25,656 nt of DNA from Perkinsus olseni (GCA_013115135.1 JABANP010000640.1:1-25656); one strand, 5' to 3'; positions 1 to 8,853 are shown, counted from the first letter of the stretch. Program-made: numbers and translations. Notes: a model not told the origin generated them from the letters alone.

Positions 1-247
1 CAAACAAAAAAATATCTTGCGGTGTTTACTGATCTGAGGGTATCCGATCAACTGATCTGCCAGGCTGCTCTCACTAGGGATAAGCTCAAAAGTGAGGTTA
101 ATTCTCAACGAAGTTCATGTATCCTGAAAGGTCCTGAGGCAACTTTCCACCAGTGTGGCATGGAGACCATGAACTGCCCTCCAATGCCGTTCCAGGCGGC
201 GTCATATCCGAACCACGACACTATTACTGTCACATCTCTGTCCAGTC

Positions 248-430
248 TCACAGTTTAGAGCAGTTATGTACTCGCCAATGAGCTGCAGATCGAGTATAGC
301 AGCTTATAGTGCAGCCAGGTTGATATGACGGCAGTCCCGCACTTCGCGAAGACGGTCGGTATCCGACATAAATACCGCCGATTGTGAGCACAACGCCCAC
401 AGGATGTTTACTTTCATCGCCATAGAGCAC
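248..430 (-). pseudogene. Possible RNase H remnant of the same minus-strand pol
   Basis: A minus-strand open stretch begins LYGDESKHPVGVVLT, which resembles the first RNase H motif of Ty3-type pol (acidic residue plus Ser-Lys-His and a VGxVL strand). It lies downstream of the RT remnant on the same strand, the order expected for RT-RNase H. No second acidic motif could be placed, so the call is tentative. The stretch between it and the RT block (431-723) and bases 1-247 hold nothing else I recognise. Confidence 0.3.
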
Positions 431-723
431 CTACTCAGGGTTTTTATTGTAGCTCCAAATGCCTCCTATTGAATCTTTGTGCTGAGTAATGTCGAGTATG
501 AGCTTCTCGCATGCTTTGACAATATGACTCTCAACTGGCGATTCTCAGGATAGTTCCTACTTGAGACTTTGTAGGGTCGCTATTCTTTTGATCGAAGCCG
601 CTGGGGGTCCTCCAACGGGCAATGTGATAACTTGCCTGCCCAGTTATTGATCTCACGACCAGTGCATACTAGACAATTCAAAAGTGATAATTCGCCTCTT
701 TTGGGCCAAGTGCCGTCATTTTG

Positions 724-1011
724 TCATTCCAGTCTGAGAATTCTGCTCGTCTTCAAAGGGGTAGGCTCCTTGCTGGGAAATCCGTTACGCAGTAATACAT
801 CTTGAACAGCTTGGGCCCATGATCGCTGGTTAAAGATATCATCAACGTAAATGTCAAAGATGACTGTGAGTGGAATGCACATTTGCCGGATATCATTCAG
901 AATCAAGGCACAAGGCGGATATTATTTAATGTCTTTGGTACATTAGGGCCAAATGGCATTGTCACAATACGGTAAGCAGTATGTGGCTCCCAACGTAATC
1001 AAATTTCGAGC
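724..1011 (-). pseudogene. Reverse transcriptase remnant (Ty3-type)
   Basis: On the minus strand, conceptual reading near 1000-940 gives an RT motif-B-like stretch (TMPFGPNVPK). After a frame change, 906-724 gives a motif-C catalytic block, IYVDDIF, followed by a thumb-like tail. The YVDD box and the preceding MPFG box at the right spacing identify RT of an LTR-type retroelement. The two blocks lie in different frames with stops between them, so this is a decayed fragment. It ends close to 1030, where the plus-strand SL-bearing retroelement begins, so it may be the sequence that element inserted into. The upstream half of this pol was not recognised beyond 7358. The RT call is fairly safe; the boundaries are not. 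Confidence 0.55.
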
Positions 1012-1029
1012 CGGTAGGTGCCGATAGGT

Positions 1030-1082
1030 CGTAGCCATCTTGGCTCAAGGTGCGAGTTTCGTTCGTTAATCCTCTCCTATCA
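1030..1082 (+). repeat. 5' 53-bp terminal repeat starting in the spliced leader
   Basis: This repeat is identical over 53 bp to 7305-7357. Its first 21 bases carry the SL core (GTAGCCATCTTGGCTCAAG), with a T where the SL has its first C just upstream. The 31 nt after the SL lead straight to the gag start codon, whose A (1082) is the last repeated base. It therefore acts as the whole 5' leader of gag. Confidence 0.85.
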
Positions 1083-2617
1083 TGGCGACACTTGAGGGAT
1101 CCCCTCCCCCAGCAACAGCAGCTACCGTTGAGGCCTCTGCTCAACGACCTGATTTACGGGTGCTCCGTCGTGAACTTGCCCGAGCTCGCCGCTCTCTGGC
1201 CGAGGTTCGTGAGGCCCTCAACAATGTGATTGAAGACGGTACAGAAGACAACCGGAAGACGCTTGATGAGTTGCACGAGCGTGAGAAGGGACAAATTGCC
1301 CGTATCTCCGACCTCGAGGCTCAGATCGCCGAGGCTCAGGCTACCATTGACGCCGATCTCAGTGAAAGAGCGCGCAGCACCGGTTTATCTCGTGTACCGC
1401 AAGTTGTCCAAACTCTCCCTGCCCATGATGAGCGGGTGGCCTTTACACCCGAGGTTGGCCAGGTTGGGGTTCGTCCTCCCCCTCCTCAGTTCGTGAGCAC
1501 CACCTCGGGCTCTGAAGGGACTACCCCCCACGAGTCGGTGTCGGAGGTTCGTACTATACCCACTATGAGTTTGGCTGACTTGAATCGTCTACCTTTGCCC
1601 GAGGTTCAGTCCGGCCCGTACGTAGCTTCATCGCTCGTCGAGAACCTGTTCGAGGAAGCTGGGGCCGGCCTGTTTGATGAGTCGGGTTCGTTTGTACCTC
1701 ACACCAAGTTCAAGCTGACTTGCTTCACCAAGTTAGCGACCAGCTTGAAGCCCTGCCCTGAAGCGCTTAATGCTGCGTATGAGGTTGCGGGGACTACGAA
1801 CTACGACTGGTTTTCTATTCGAGAGGATTTACGACAACAATTCTCGAGGAAGGATCAGTTGAGGGAAGAGTACCGATCTGCTCTCAACTCCCTCAAGTTC
1901 ACGGGCTTGGACCACGTTGATGTCTTCCTTCGGAAGTGTTCAGCGGTGTACCACCTGTACCAGGATGTGTATAAGAACGAGTCCTCAGAACGGCGGGTGA
2001 TGGTTCGCGCCGTGGTCAACAAGTTACCCGAGAACCTTCGTTTGGATGTCATTGAATGTATTCATCAGTCGGCGGGGGCGTCACGTGACGCCGAGAACGA
2101 CTCTGACGACTCCGATTGGGAATTGTTGCTACCTTTCGACGGTGTCCGTATTGGGTCTACCGTGGTTAAGTGCATTCGGAAGAGCAGCAGATTTTTCATC
2201 GACGCTAGTATCAAGCTCACACCCCAGACTGGTACAAGTAAGTCGTCGGAGAAAGAACCTGCACGTACACTGCACATGCGTGCAGCTGCCGATTCTGTCT
2301 CCCAGATACAGGACCGACAGTCGAGACCACGGAGAGAGAGTCTATCTGAATGGGCATCTAAGTTCGCCGCTGTGTACGTCATTGGTGGCCCAGGAGTTCA
2401 AGGCCAAGCCGACAAAGTGGTTCGGTCAGACGAGTCCCGTTCGGTATCTCTCCGCTCTGGGAAAGGTCAGCTATGGTTCGTGGCCTACAAGAACAAAGCG
2501 GATGGTGCCGAGGCGATGAAGGACATTGAGAGCGAGCAGTTCCGTGTGAAACCCTTCCAATTCCGAGGACGATTTGCCACCACCGGAGCTAACACCTCCT
2601 CGGAGCAGGGAAACTAG
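1082..2617 (+). CDS. Gag-like protein, 511 aa
   Basis: Long uninterrupted frame starting at the ATG (1082) that abuts the terminal repeat. Residues about 25-100 are charged and heptad-like (RRELARARRSLAEVREALNN and onward), a probable coiled coil. A Pro-rich linker follows. Residues about 200-335 contain hydrophobic/aromatic helices (e.g. YDWFSIREDLRQQF) typical of retroelement capsid regions. I see no CCHC zinc knuckle. After residue about 340 the composition changes (acidic run, then Ser/Arg-rich), so the C-terminal third may be divergent. The frame ends with TAG at 2615-2617, and the -1 slippery heptamer GGGAAAC sits directly before the stop. Gag would assemble the particle and bind genomic RNA. 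Assignment rests on position and coiled coil, not on a named domain. Confidence 0.65.
   Translation: MATLEGSPPPATAATVEASAQRPDLRVLRRELARARRSLAEVREALNNVIEDGTEDNRKTLDELHEREKGQIARISDLEAQIAEAQATIDADLSERARSTGLSRVPQVVQTLPAHDERVAFTPEVGQVGVRPPPPQFVSTTSGSEGTTPHESVSEVRTIPTMSLADLNRLPLPEVQSGPYVASSLVENLFEEAGAGLFDESGSFVPHTKFKLTCFTKLATSLKPCPEALNAAYEVAGTTNYDWFSIREDLRQQFSRKDQLREEYRSALNSLKFTGLDHVDVFLRKCSAVYHLYQDVYKNESSERRVMVRAVVNKLPENLRLDVIECIHQSAGASRDAENDSDDSDWELLLPFDGVRIGSTVVKCIRKSSRFFIDASIKLTPQTGTSKSSEKEPARTLHMRAAADSVSQIQDRQSRPRRESLSEWASKFAAVYVIGGPGVQGQADKVVRSDESRSVSLRSGKGQLWFVAYKNKADGAEAMKDIESEQFRVKPFQFRGRFATTGANTSSEQGN
2608..2614 (+). promoter_or_regulatory. Candidate -1 ribosomal frameshift site (GGGAAAC)
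   Basis: The gag frame reads G GGA AAC and then TAG, which is exactly the X XXY YYZ form used by retroviruses and many retrotransposons. Slipping by -1 gives GGG AAA C and enters the pol frame, which is open here and leads to the protease. Just downstream is a GC-rich near-palindromic stretch (2619-2632) that could add a pausing structure, though no pseudoknot was established. Confidence 0.65.
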
Positions 2618-3255
2618 CGAGGTCGGCCGAGGACAATAGTGAGACTGTTCTCTGTGTCGACCATGTTGATGATCCCTTTGATGTCTGACTTGAATGTACA
2701 GTTGATGATTTTGATGAAGTATCACCTGTTCCTGATTCTCTGCTGTTGGTGGATGTTCGAGAGCACCCACCAGAGATAGTTATTCGCGGAATGGTTCGTT
2801 CTCCATTAGACGAACGCAGTACCCATTCCACTTGTATATTTATCGATTCGGGAGCCGGCTTGAGCTATTTGTTGTTGTCCCGCTCTGCCGACCTTGTCTG
2901 TGGTCCTGGTTCCCCTTTTTTCATGTGTCACTCGAATGTTAGCTCTGTGCGTCTTGCTGACGGTTCTAAGATCGACGTATCGGCCGTAGTCGAGACTGTG
3001 CTCGGGTTATGCCCGTTTGATCGTAGTGATGAGTGTACAGTCGGTGAAGTTCGTGTAAAACTTCGCGTATTGGTGGTGAAGCTTTTTTGGAGAGACTATT
3101 CGGTTTACTGTGTCCTTGCAGGTCGCAACCTGCTCTCTCATTGGCAGCTAGAGATTCGCGGTTCGTCTTATGTAGCGATTCGAGGGATTTGTCTCTATCG
3201 TGACGTCCCCTCACGTAGTGATCAGCTTTTGTGTGACGAGCCTAATGCGCTGTAA
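2611..3255 (+). pseudogene. Pol N-terminus: aspartic protease
   Basis: Entered by the -1 frameshift from gag. The frame is interrupted by TGA at 2686-2688 and ends at TAA (3253-3255), with RT resuming in the same frame three bases later. The protease is recognisable by CIFIDSGAGLSYL (catalytic D-S-G) near 2835-2875 and by a later AGRNLLSHWQL block that matches the conserved Gly-Arg-(D/N)-hydrophobic strand of retropepsins. It would mature the polyprotein. The two in-frame stops show this copy is inactive unless they are read through. They sit at different stop codons and in different contexts, so decay is the simpler explanation. Confidence 0.6.
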
Positions 3256-3258
3256 GTC

Positions 3259-4245
3259 GTGTCTGAAGAGATTGTACCTCCTGATTTGAGCCTTCCCGGC
3301 GTCAGCTCGCAGCCCCGTTGTGATGATTCCGTTGATTTTGGCTTTCCTATTCCGTTGGATGCCAAGTCTATTAGCCAGGTCATGGACGTCCTATCCTCTC
3401 TTTGTGACGAGAGTTGGACCTCCTTGTTGAAATGTCCTGGCGATCGTCTCTCAGTTCGCTTGCGTAAACTGTTTCCAGTTGAGGTTCGTGATACTCTCCA
3501 ACAAGTGTTCACATTTGAGATTAAGTGTTCAGGATTTGACTCTGATTCCGTGCGAGGGACGCGCAACTATGCTCGCGCCCTCTATGATCGCCTTGCTCCA
3601 GCGCACCAGGCAGCATATTCTGAGCTGATCGAGGACTACGTCAAACGGTCATGGTGGGTTCGAGCTCCTGCACGAGCAGTACCTGAGTCTGTCCTCTCTC
3701 CTGTTATACCGGTGTTTATGGTTGGGCCGTCGTCTAACAGGAAGCCACGGTTGGTGCTCGATTGCAGAGAAGTTAACCGAGGCCTGCCCAAGGCGAGCAG
3801 TGAATCTCCTGATGCCTCTACAGTTATCGGATGCCTGCGTTGGCAATCTGCTCCCGTGTTGTCGACCGTCGATGCGAAACAAGCGTTCTATCGAGCTCGC
3901 TTGTCGAACTTCATACTTCAGTTGGGTACAGCTATGTCCCTATATTGGAGCACGCGAATGTGTTTTGGTCTGGTCTTCGGCCCCTGTGGTCTACTCAGTT
4001 CATTTGGACGACTCGTGGCTGCTATGTCCGTCTTGTTCGCGGTTTGCTTGTGGAGTCTCTTTGTTGATGATTTCGTTATCGGCGGTGATCCCGATGCTGT
4101 TATCGGTAATGTGAAGCTCTTGTTGTTCGCTATGTTCGCCTGCGGTTTCGGTGTTCAACTAGAAAAGATTCCGTTGTATCTGTTGTACACCCGTTTGAGA
4201 TACCGTATGCGGTTTGCTGGCAACAATTGGTATCAGCCTGGCTGA
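3259..4245 (+). pseudogene. Pol: reverse transcriptase
   Basis: Same frame as the protease. RT motifs are in order (residues from 3259): fingers KPRLVLDCREVNRGLP at about 162-177; motif A LSTVDAKQAFYRARL with catalytic D205; motif B CFGLVFGPCG at about 235-244; motif C LFVDDFVIGG with the FVDD box at 268-271; then GFGVQLEKI. FVDD replaces the common YVDD/YLDD. The frame fails near 4200-4245, where the coding signal moves to the +1-related frame that opens at 4199. It copies the genomic RNA into cDNA in the particle. The RT family call is secure; this copy is broken. Confidence 0.75.
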
Positions 4246-5060
4246 CGAGCTGCCTGTGCTCGGGGTTTCCTTTCGTTACGTCGGAGACGGTTTAGAGCTG
4301 CAATGTAATAGAGCAACCCGTCTCGAGTCTGTTCGTGATTTTCTGTTATCCGATGGATTCCTCGAGACGTCCAAATCGGAGATTTACTCTATTTGCGGCA
4401 AGCTCGGGTTCGATCCGGCTAAGTGTCACCCCGAGTGTCGAGCTGCTTCTGACGCGATGCGTGCTTTGATAGGCAAGGCCTTTAATAAGCAAGCGTGGCC
4501 TGATATGTTGAACTTGGTCACTTCACTGACCCCATTACAATTCGTGGTATATACGGGATTAGTGAAATGGATGCGCGAGCTTATTGATGATCTTAAATGT
4601 TCGCACGTCTCCGAGTGTTCATTATCGGGCTCGATCGCTAACTTGGTCCTTGCCTGTGACGCGTCTAGATCTGGTGGTGGATTTCTAATCGTGTCCTCCA
4701 CCAAGGGGGGCGGGGATGAGTCTGATGAGTTTGATATTTCTTCTAGCCCCGTAATTTGTAGTGAAGCTTTTCGGTGGTCGTCTCGGTTCGTTCAGACAAT
4801 CGCGCTTGTATAGCTTGGTCTCAGCAAGATGCTTCTATCCTGTTCGCCCGTAGCAAAGCTATTGAGAAACGTGCGATCGGTCGTCTGATATTGGCTATTT
4901 CTGATGAGATCAAATTTTTGCGCCGCCATGCCATAGTTTCAGTGTGCCACGTGAAGGGTTCGCTGAACTCTGAGGCAGATCGGTTATCGCGTCTCTATGA
5001 TCGCCCACTGGGTAATGGTGTATCTCTTGCTGATGCCCTGGCTGGTGACGTTGACGCTGA
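4199..5060 (+). pseudogene. Pol: RT thumb/connection and RNase H
   Basis: Coding continues in a second frame from 4199 (ELPVLGVSFRY, the strand that follows RT motif E) to a TAG at 4811-4813. It includes the first RNase H motif LVLACDASRSGGGF near 4650. The signal returns to the original frame at about 4774 with VRSDNRACIAWSQQ (second catalytic Asp) and HVKGSLNSEADRLSRL (last motif, Asp). The expected helix with the catalytic Glu is poorly preserved at the junction, suggesting a small deletion as well as a frameshift there. RNase H would remove template RNA during cDNA synthesis. This copy is non-functional. Confidence 0.65.
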
Positions 5061-7185
5061 CGTTGCTTTATGGCCTACCATCGACGACGACGACGAGAGC
5101 GAGGACCTACTCTCCTTTCTGGTTGATGAACATGATGATCATGCGGCCAAGTCTGCTCTTGAACGCTCGAGACTCTTCACTACGTTGGAGTCTGACGATC
5201 ATCGTCACGATGCTGTGTCCGACGTGTGTGCCGACCTGGTTGCTCTGATGCCACCTACGCCAGCCTGTACCTCACTTAGCGAGCGTGTGTGTCAAGATTG
5301 TTATGACCTCCCTCAAGTACGCCATACTGTTAAGGCTATGAGGTTTGTTATTAAGTTGCTGGACGCCAATCGAAAAGGAGAATCTGCTCTGCGTGAACTC
5401 GAGTACCCTCTTCTACCAAGTGAGGATGATGATCGTTCTCTCGTTCGTTCGGCCCAGCTACACGATGACTTCTGTTCGAAGATGGTTCGAGATGGGGTAG
5501 CACCTTCCGGGCCTTATGTCATTACCGATGGTGACCTGGTTGTTTTTCGTACCGGTACTCCCTTCGGCTCTGTGCTCCGGCAGTATGTGCTCCCCAAGTC
5601 CGCTGTTGCTCTTCGCAAGAAGGTTCTACTCGACGCTCATCACCGCTGTGGACATCAAGGCTTGCGACCTTCCCTCTCTCACGTGGAGGACTTCCACCTG
5701 CCCTCTGGAACGCGGCAAATGAGAGATCTGCTCCACCTGTGCGTCGTGTGTCGAACTCTCCGAGCTCGTCGTTCGTGGAACTCGTTACCCTCTGTTGGCT
5801 CAGATGTGCTAGATCTGAGTACTAAGTGTCCTTACTACAAAGTCGCTATCGACTATTTTGCCGTTGGTGACAAGATTATTAATCTTGTCACTTAATCTTA
5901 CCTTAAAACTTAATCTTAGATTAAGTTGTTATCTGTTATGTGTTGCTTCTCGCGACATATAACCCTTTTCAAGGTAGAGTCTGAGAATTCTGAGGAGGCT
6001 CTGAAGGCGTTGAAATTGATGCAACTCCGTAGTGGAGGCGTTCGTATTATTCGTAGTGATAGAGCGTCTTATTTCCGTTCGCTCTCTAACTTCCGGGAAC
6101 GAGCTGCCTCTTTGCTCAATGCGTCGGTGGAATTGACGGCTAGTCAATCTCCTTGGGAGCTAGGTTCGGAGAAGTTGCATGATCTAGCAGGAGACCGTCT
6201 AAGAGTGATGTTGAGGAGTTCTGCTGGCCGTTGGCCCGATGATCCTGTTCGTGAACAACAGCTTTTGGAAGAGCTTATGCTGTTGATGAATACTCGACCG
6301 TTGGGTACCTACTACGTCAGTGAGAACGGTTCGGATGTTATAACTCCTGATTCCTTATGTTATGGCCGTACACGCCGACTGGGTTGTATCGATGTGACTT
6401 CTGCTTTGGACGACTCCGACTTCGCTACCAACTTCCCGCCATACAGAGTTAAGGCCTTTCGCAATTCCTTTGTATCTTGGTTGTGGGCTGAGTTGAAGGA
6501 GCAATCGTTGTCTTCGGTTCGCGCCAAGTCCCGAGGCACTTCTCCCGATGAGTTCGCTCCTGGAGATGCCGTATTGGTCTTTATGTCTGGTAGGAAGCTT
6601 GGCATGTCTTTCCGTATGGGTCATGTGGTCCAATGTGTTTCTGACCGGCGTATCCGTGTGCGCTTCCCATCTGGTCTGGTCACGCTTGAGAACCTGTACA
6701 ATGTGGTTCCACTCAAAGCTCATTCTCACGTCGATCCTAATCGGTCGAATGTGAGCCGTGTTGGAATGCCTATTGTTGTTGACAAGGGTTCGAAAGAGCG
6801 TGAAGGCGAAGTTTGCTTCGACCCTTGTGATTACTGCGGGGAAGTATGGGTTAAGTTCAGCAACGGTGACGCTCCTGAGATTGTCAACTTGTCCTCTCGT
6901 GTGTGGCGCACTGGTTCGTTATCTTCGAAGTCCACAGTCCGCCAAGGGGGGCGTGATAGTACTGGAGACCCTCGTGACGTATCTCAACCTAGTTTGGTCG
7001 GTATGCGTCTCAACGTACTATATGATGTCGTGATCCCGGGCCGGAAACGTCAGCAGAAGCGCTACTACAAGGGTACGGTCATTGCGGTTCGAGAGTCTGG
7101 TAGAGTCGATATCGAGTGGGATGATGAACACAGCGATATCGATACTTTGGACCTTTCTTCGGCTACCTATCACATTGTACGCTGA
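5061..7185 (+). pseudogene. Pol: DDE integrase, interrupted
   Basis: The N-terminal zinc-binding HHCC is clear near 5636-5755: AHHRCGHQG, then CVVCR. The catalytic core has first Asp in VAIDYFAVG (about 5843-5869), second Asp in IIRSDRASYF (about 6049-6075) and a Glu in SPWELGSEKLHD (about 6148-6183). Between first and second Asp a 45-bp in-frame insertion (5878-5922) adds three stops (TAA, TAA, TAG). After it the same frame is open from 5926 to 7185. The C-terminal part is basic, with repeated SH3-like stretches (e.g. FAPGDAVLVFMSGRKLG; GMRLNVLYDVVIPG), the last ending near the stop. It would insert the cDNA. The acidic stretch before the zinc finger (about 5050-5230, many Asp) is unassigned. 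Confidence 0.7.
5878..5922 (+). other. 45-bp self-templated palindromic insertion in integrase
   Basis: The bases flanking this stretch (GACAAGATT at 5869-5877 and AAGTTG at 5923) join in frame. The inserted 45 bp consist mostly of three inverted copies of the local sequence. Two perfect 21-nt palindromes with a single-base centre result (5869-5889 and 5907-5927). It adds three in-frame stops. It also contains GT...AG ends (5887-5919, 33 nt) that would keep frame if it were an intron, but that is less likely. Confidence 0.6.
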
Positions 7186-7304
7186 TCTGTGGCGGGCGCT
7201 TGTCTCATTTTACTAGAGTCGCGCATTTCTGATCGATCGTATCATTAGCTAATTTTTGCGTACTTGTCAGTTTTTAGGGGCTGTTAGTTGGAGTTGATAT
7301 TATC

Positions 7305-7357
7305 CGTAGCCATCTTGGCTCAAGGTGCGAGTTTCGTTCGTTAATCCTCTCCTATCA
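7305..7357 (+). repeat. 3' 53-bp terminal repeat with an intact spliced leader
   Basis: Second copy of the 53-bp repeat. Two further bases upstream complete the 22-nt perkinsozoan/dinoflagellate SL (7303-7324: T, then CCGTAGCC...GGCTCAAG). Next come GTGCGAG and the rest of the 31-nt leader seen in front of gag. The element's homology ends at 7357. Confidence 0.85.
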
Positions 7358-7756
7358 GTCGAAATGACAACCATACAGTCCAACAGTCAAGCAGGGCCCT
7401 GGCCAAGCCAAGGCTATGAACACTACCAGCCAGTCCAGCTACCACCTGCCTCAAGCAGAAGGACGGAACCTGGTCGGTGGCCACGCGAAACGTTAAGGAC
7501 GGCTCCTTGCCAGTTGCCAGTCCAGCGAGGGGCCACCCTCCACCGGGGCCGCAGACGATACCACCGCCCGATGAACCATGATAGTAACGACTTCCTCCTC
7601 AAGGTCCTCGTCGGCGACCGCTTCGCGCACTTCCGCTTCCACCTTGGCCAAGTCCAAATTCTCAAAGGTACAACTAGGATTAGCCATAGTACTTGTAGTA
7701 GATGTTCACGACCTCTTTTGACTCGTTCCTTTAGGAACAAGGAGCTGCTACCAGAA
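7358..7756. other. Unassigned stretch, possible old minus-strand coding
   Basis: No recognisable domain. A minus-strand frame from 7687 to 7493 begins MANPSCTFENLDLAKVEAEV and is acidic and helix-prone, like the start of a retroelement Gag, but it is only 64 codons long. It could be part of whatever the SL-bearing element inserted into. Treated as non-coding for now. Confidence 0.2.
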
Positions 7757-8135
7757 TGTGAGCGTCTTCGTTGACGATACTTTCCCGAGTCACTTAAGAA
7801 CCCAAGTCAGTAAGAGGTTGCAATAGTCAAAGTCCTTGAAAGTTTCACCCACAAAAGAACTCAGCAGAGGAATCCACAAAAGACTCGAAAGTCCTTGTAA
7901 TCCAAGCTTAGCAAATCGATTGGCGAACGTAATACTAAGCTTCACAAGTAGACAGGGAGACAGTCCGAAGGGTACGCAAGCAAGGATAACCAATCCAAGG
8001 ATAACTCCAGCTTCAGGACGAAGCTAAGGAAGTCCCAGGGAAGAGCTGAAGTAGTCCAAGCGAACTCCATACGCAACGTAGTGGCGTACACAAAAGCGAG
8101 ACGAGACGTGCCAAGGAACACTGTGAGAGTCCTCC
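7757..8135 (+). repeat. Dispersed repeat, copy A
   Basis: About 380 bp aligned in the same orientation with 19415-19776. It starts at TGTGAGCGTCTTCGTTGA, continues through CCCAAGTCAGTAAGAGGTTGCA and CGAAAGTCCTTGTAATCCAAGCT, and ends at GTGAGAGTCCTCC. Indels and substitutions are frequent (roughly four bases in five match by eye). Both copies have tacgag-type repeats nearby. The B-box-like GTTCAAGCG is present in copy B; copy A has a one-base variant. No open frame is shared, so it is a non-coding interspersed family or the terminal part of a larger element. Confidence 0.75.
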
Positions 8136-8194
8136 AGGAACACATTTCGTGGCGCGTGACACACTGGGGCGCAGCGAGTCCGCACGACACACAT

Positions 8195-8272
8195 AAAACC
8201 CATACACGTAAAACTCATGCGTATAAAACTCGTACACCTTCAGCTCGTACACGAGCACGATTCGTACACTAT
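8195..8272 (-). repeat. Inverted-orientation tacgag-type 15-bp repeat cluster
   Basis: Degenerate units such as ATAAAACTCGTACAC recur about every 15 bp. They are the reverse complement of the unit in the array at 8964-9173 and directly follow copy A of the dispersed repeat. Confidence 0.55.
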
Positions 8273-8385
8273 GCTGCTTGAGTCGCATTTTTGGCTCGCG
8301 CGCTGAGAGCAATGGCGGAGCGAAGGAAGTAATATTGTCTATAGAGAGCGAATAGTTTGCGTCACTCTGGGATCAAATATTCAGT

Positions 8386-8460
8386 AGTGTAAGTGGTATG
8401 GAGGTTAAGGTAATGGGTTACCAATCCAAAGGTCGCGGGTTCGATCCTATGAACAGACCC
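8386..8460 (+). repeat. tRNA-derived (SINE-like) head
   Basis: An A-box-like GAGGTTAAGG lies near 8401 and a B-box GGTTCGATCC at 8438-8447. Between them a GGGTTACCAATCC segment can fold as an anticodon-type stem-loop. The T-stem 3' side is mispaired and no clean acceptor stem closes, so it is a tRNA relic of the kind that heads SINEs and not a working tRNA. Downstream (8461-8550) the sequence is GC-rich and repeated locally. A second B-box-like GGGTTCGATC is at 9209-9218. Confidence 0.45.
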
Positions 8461-8487
8461 GGCACTGCAGGGAGGAGTTGAATAGTT

Positions 8488-8538
8488 AAGTAGATTCGGC
8501 AGAGCGCCGGCGCGAAAAGGCGAACGTCGTCCTTGGTT
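8488..8538 (+). repeat. Two short repeats, first order (a-b)
   Basis: A 31-bp unit (AAGTAGATTCGGCAGAGCGC and onward, 8488-8518) is followed at once by a 22-bp unit (8517-8538, ending in CGTCGTCCTTGGTT). The same units recur downstream in the opposite order. Confidence 0.7.
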
Positions 8539-8791
8539 ATCCGGGGAACCGGTGCTTAGTGACTTTGGGGTGGGGGAGAAAGGGGAGGGAGAGCTTGATT
8601 CTTAGCGGCCTACGAGCGAGGCCCCGATGCGGTCTTCGCATGCGTGCGAGGCGCTCTTCGCGCTCGCCCCGAGCGTGCCGGTCTCCCTGTCGTATGTCAT
8701 TCGCGTGCCTCGAATGGATCATACAACTGACGGTCGCCCGATCAACGGTGAGCCGCTAACCTTGGGAGGAGGCGAGGTAGACCGAGTGATC

Positions 8792-8853
8792 AAGGCGAAC
8801 GTCGTCCTTGGTTCTCATAGTCAAGTAGATTCGGCAGAGCGCCGGCGCGAAAA
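8792..8853 (+). repeat. Two short repeats, swapped order (b-a)
   Basis: The 22-bp unit (8792-8813) now precedes the 31-bp unit (8823-8853), both identical or nearly so to the first pair. This pattern suggests a tandem duplication followed by rearrangement, or a circular intermediate. Confidence 0.7.

Larger units (their letters stand above)
1030..7357 (+). mobile_element. SL-flanked gag-pol retroelement (degenerate)
   Basis: A 6.3-kb plus-strand retroelement with Gag, aspartic protease, RT, RNase H and DDE integrase, in the Ty3-like order (RNase H before integrase). The only terminal repeats seen are identical 53-bp direct repeats at 1030-1082 and 7305-7357. Both start inside the spliced-leader sequence and the left one ends on the A of the gag ATG. 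No conventional TG...CA LTR was found. The flanks share only a possible 3-bp GTC (1028-1030 and 7358-7360). Coding is broken by in-frame stops at 2686 and 3253, frame changes near 4199-4242 and 4774-4813, and a 45-bp insertion with stops at 5878-5922. The tail after pol (7186-7304) is non-coding and contains a short purine-rich AGGGG tract. Confidence 0.75.

Noticed and set aside
5887..5919. 33-nt GT-AG intron in the integrase
   Set aside because: Possible by its ends and frame, but the palindromic make-up and the clean join of the flanks favour a self-templated insertion, and introns are not expected to persist in a retroelement.
7303..7357. Working SL RNA gene
   Set aside because: The SL is followed by GT as in SL RNA genes, but the next 31 nt are the same as the gag leader. 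I found no Sm-like site or tandem copies.
8386..8460. Functional tRNA gene
   Set aside because: Boxes are present but the T-stem and acceptor stem do not pair.
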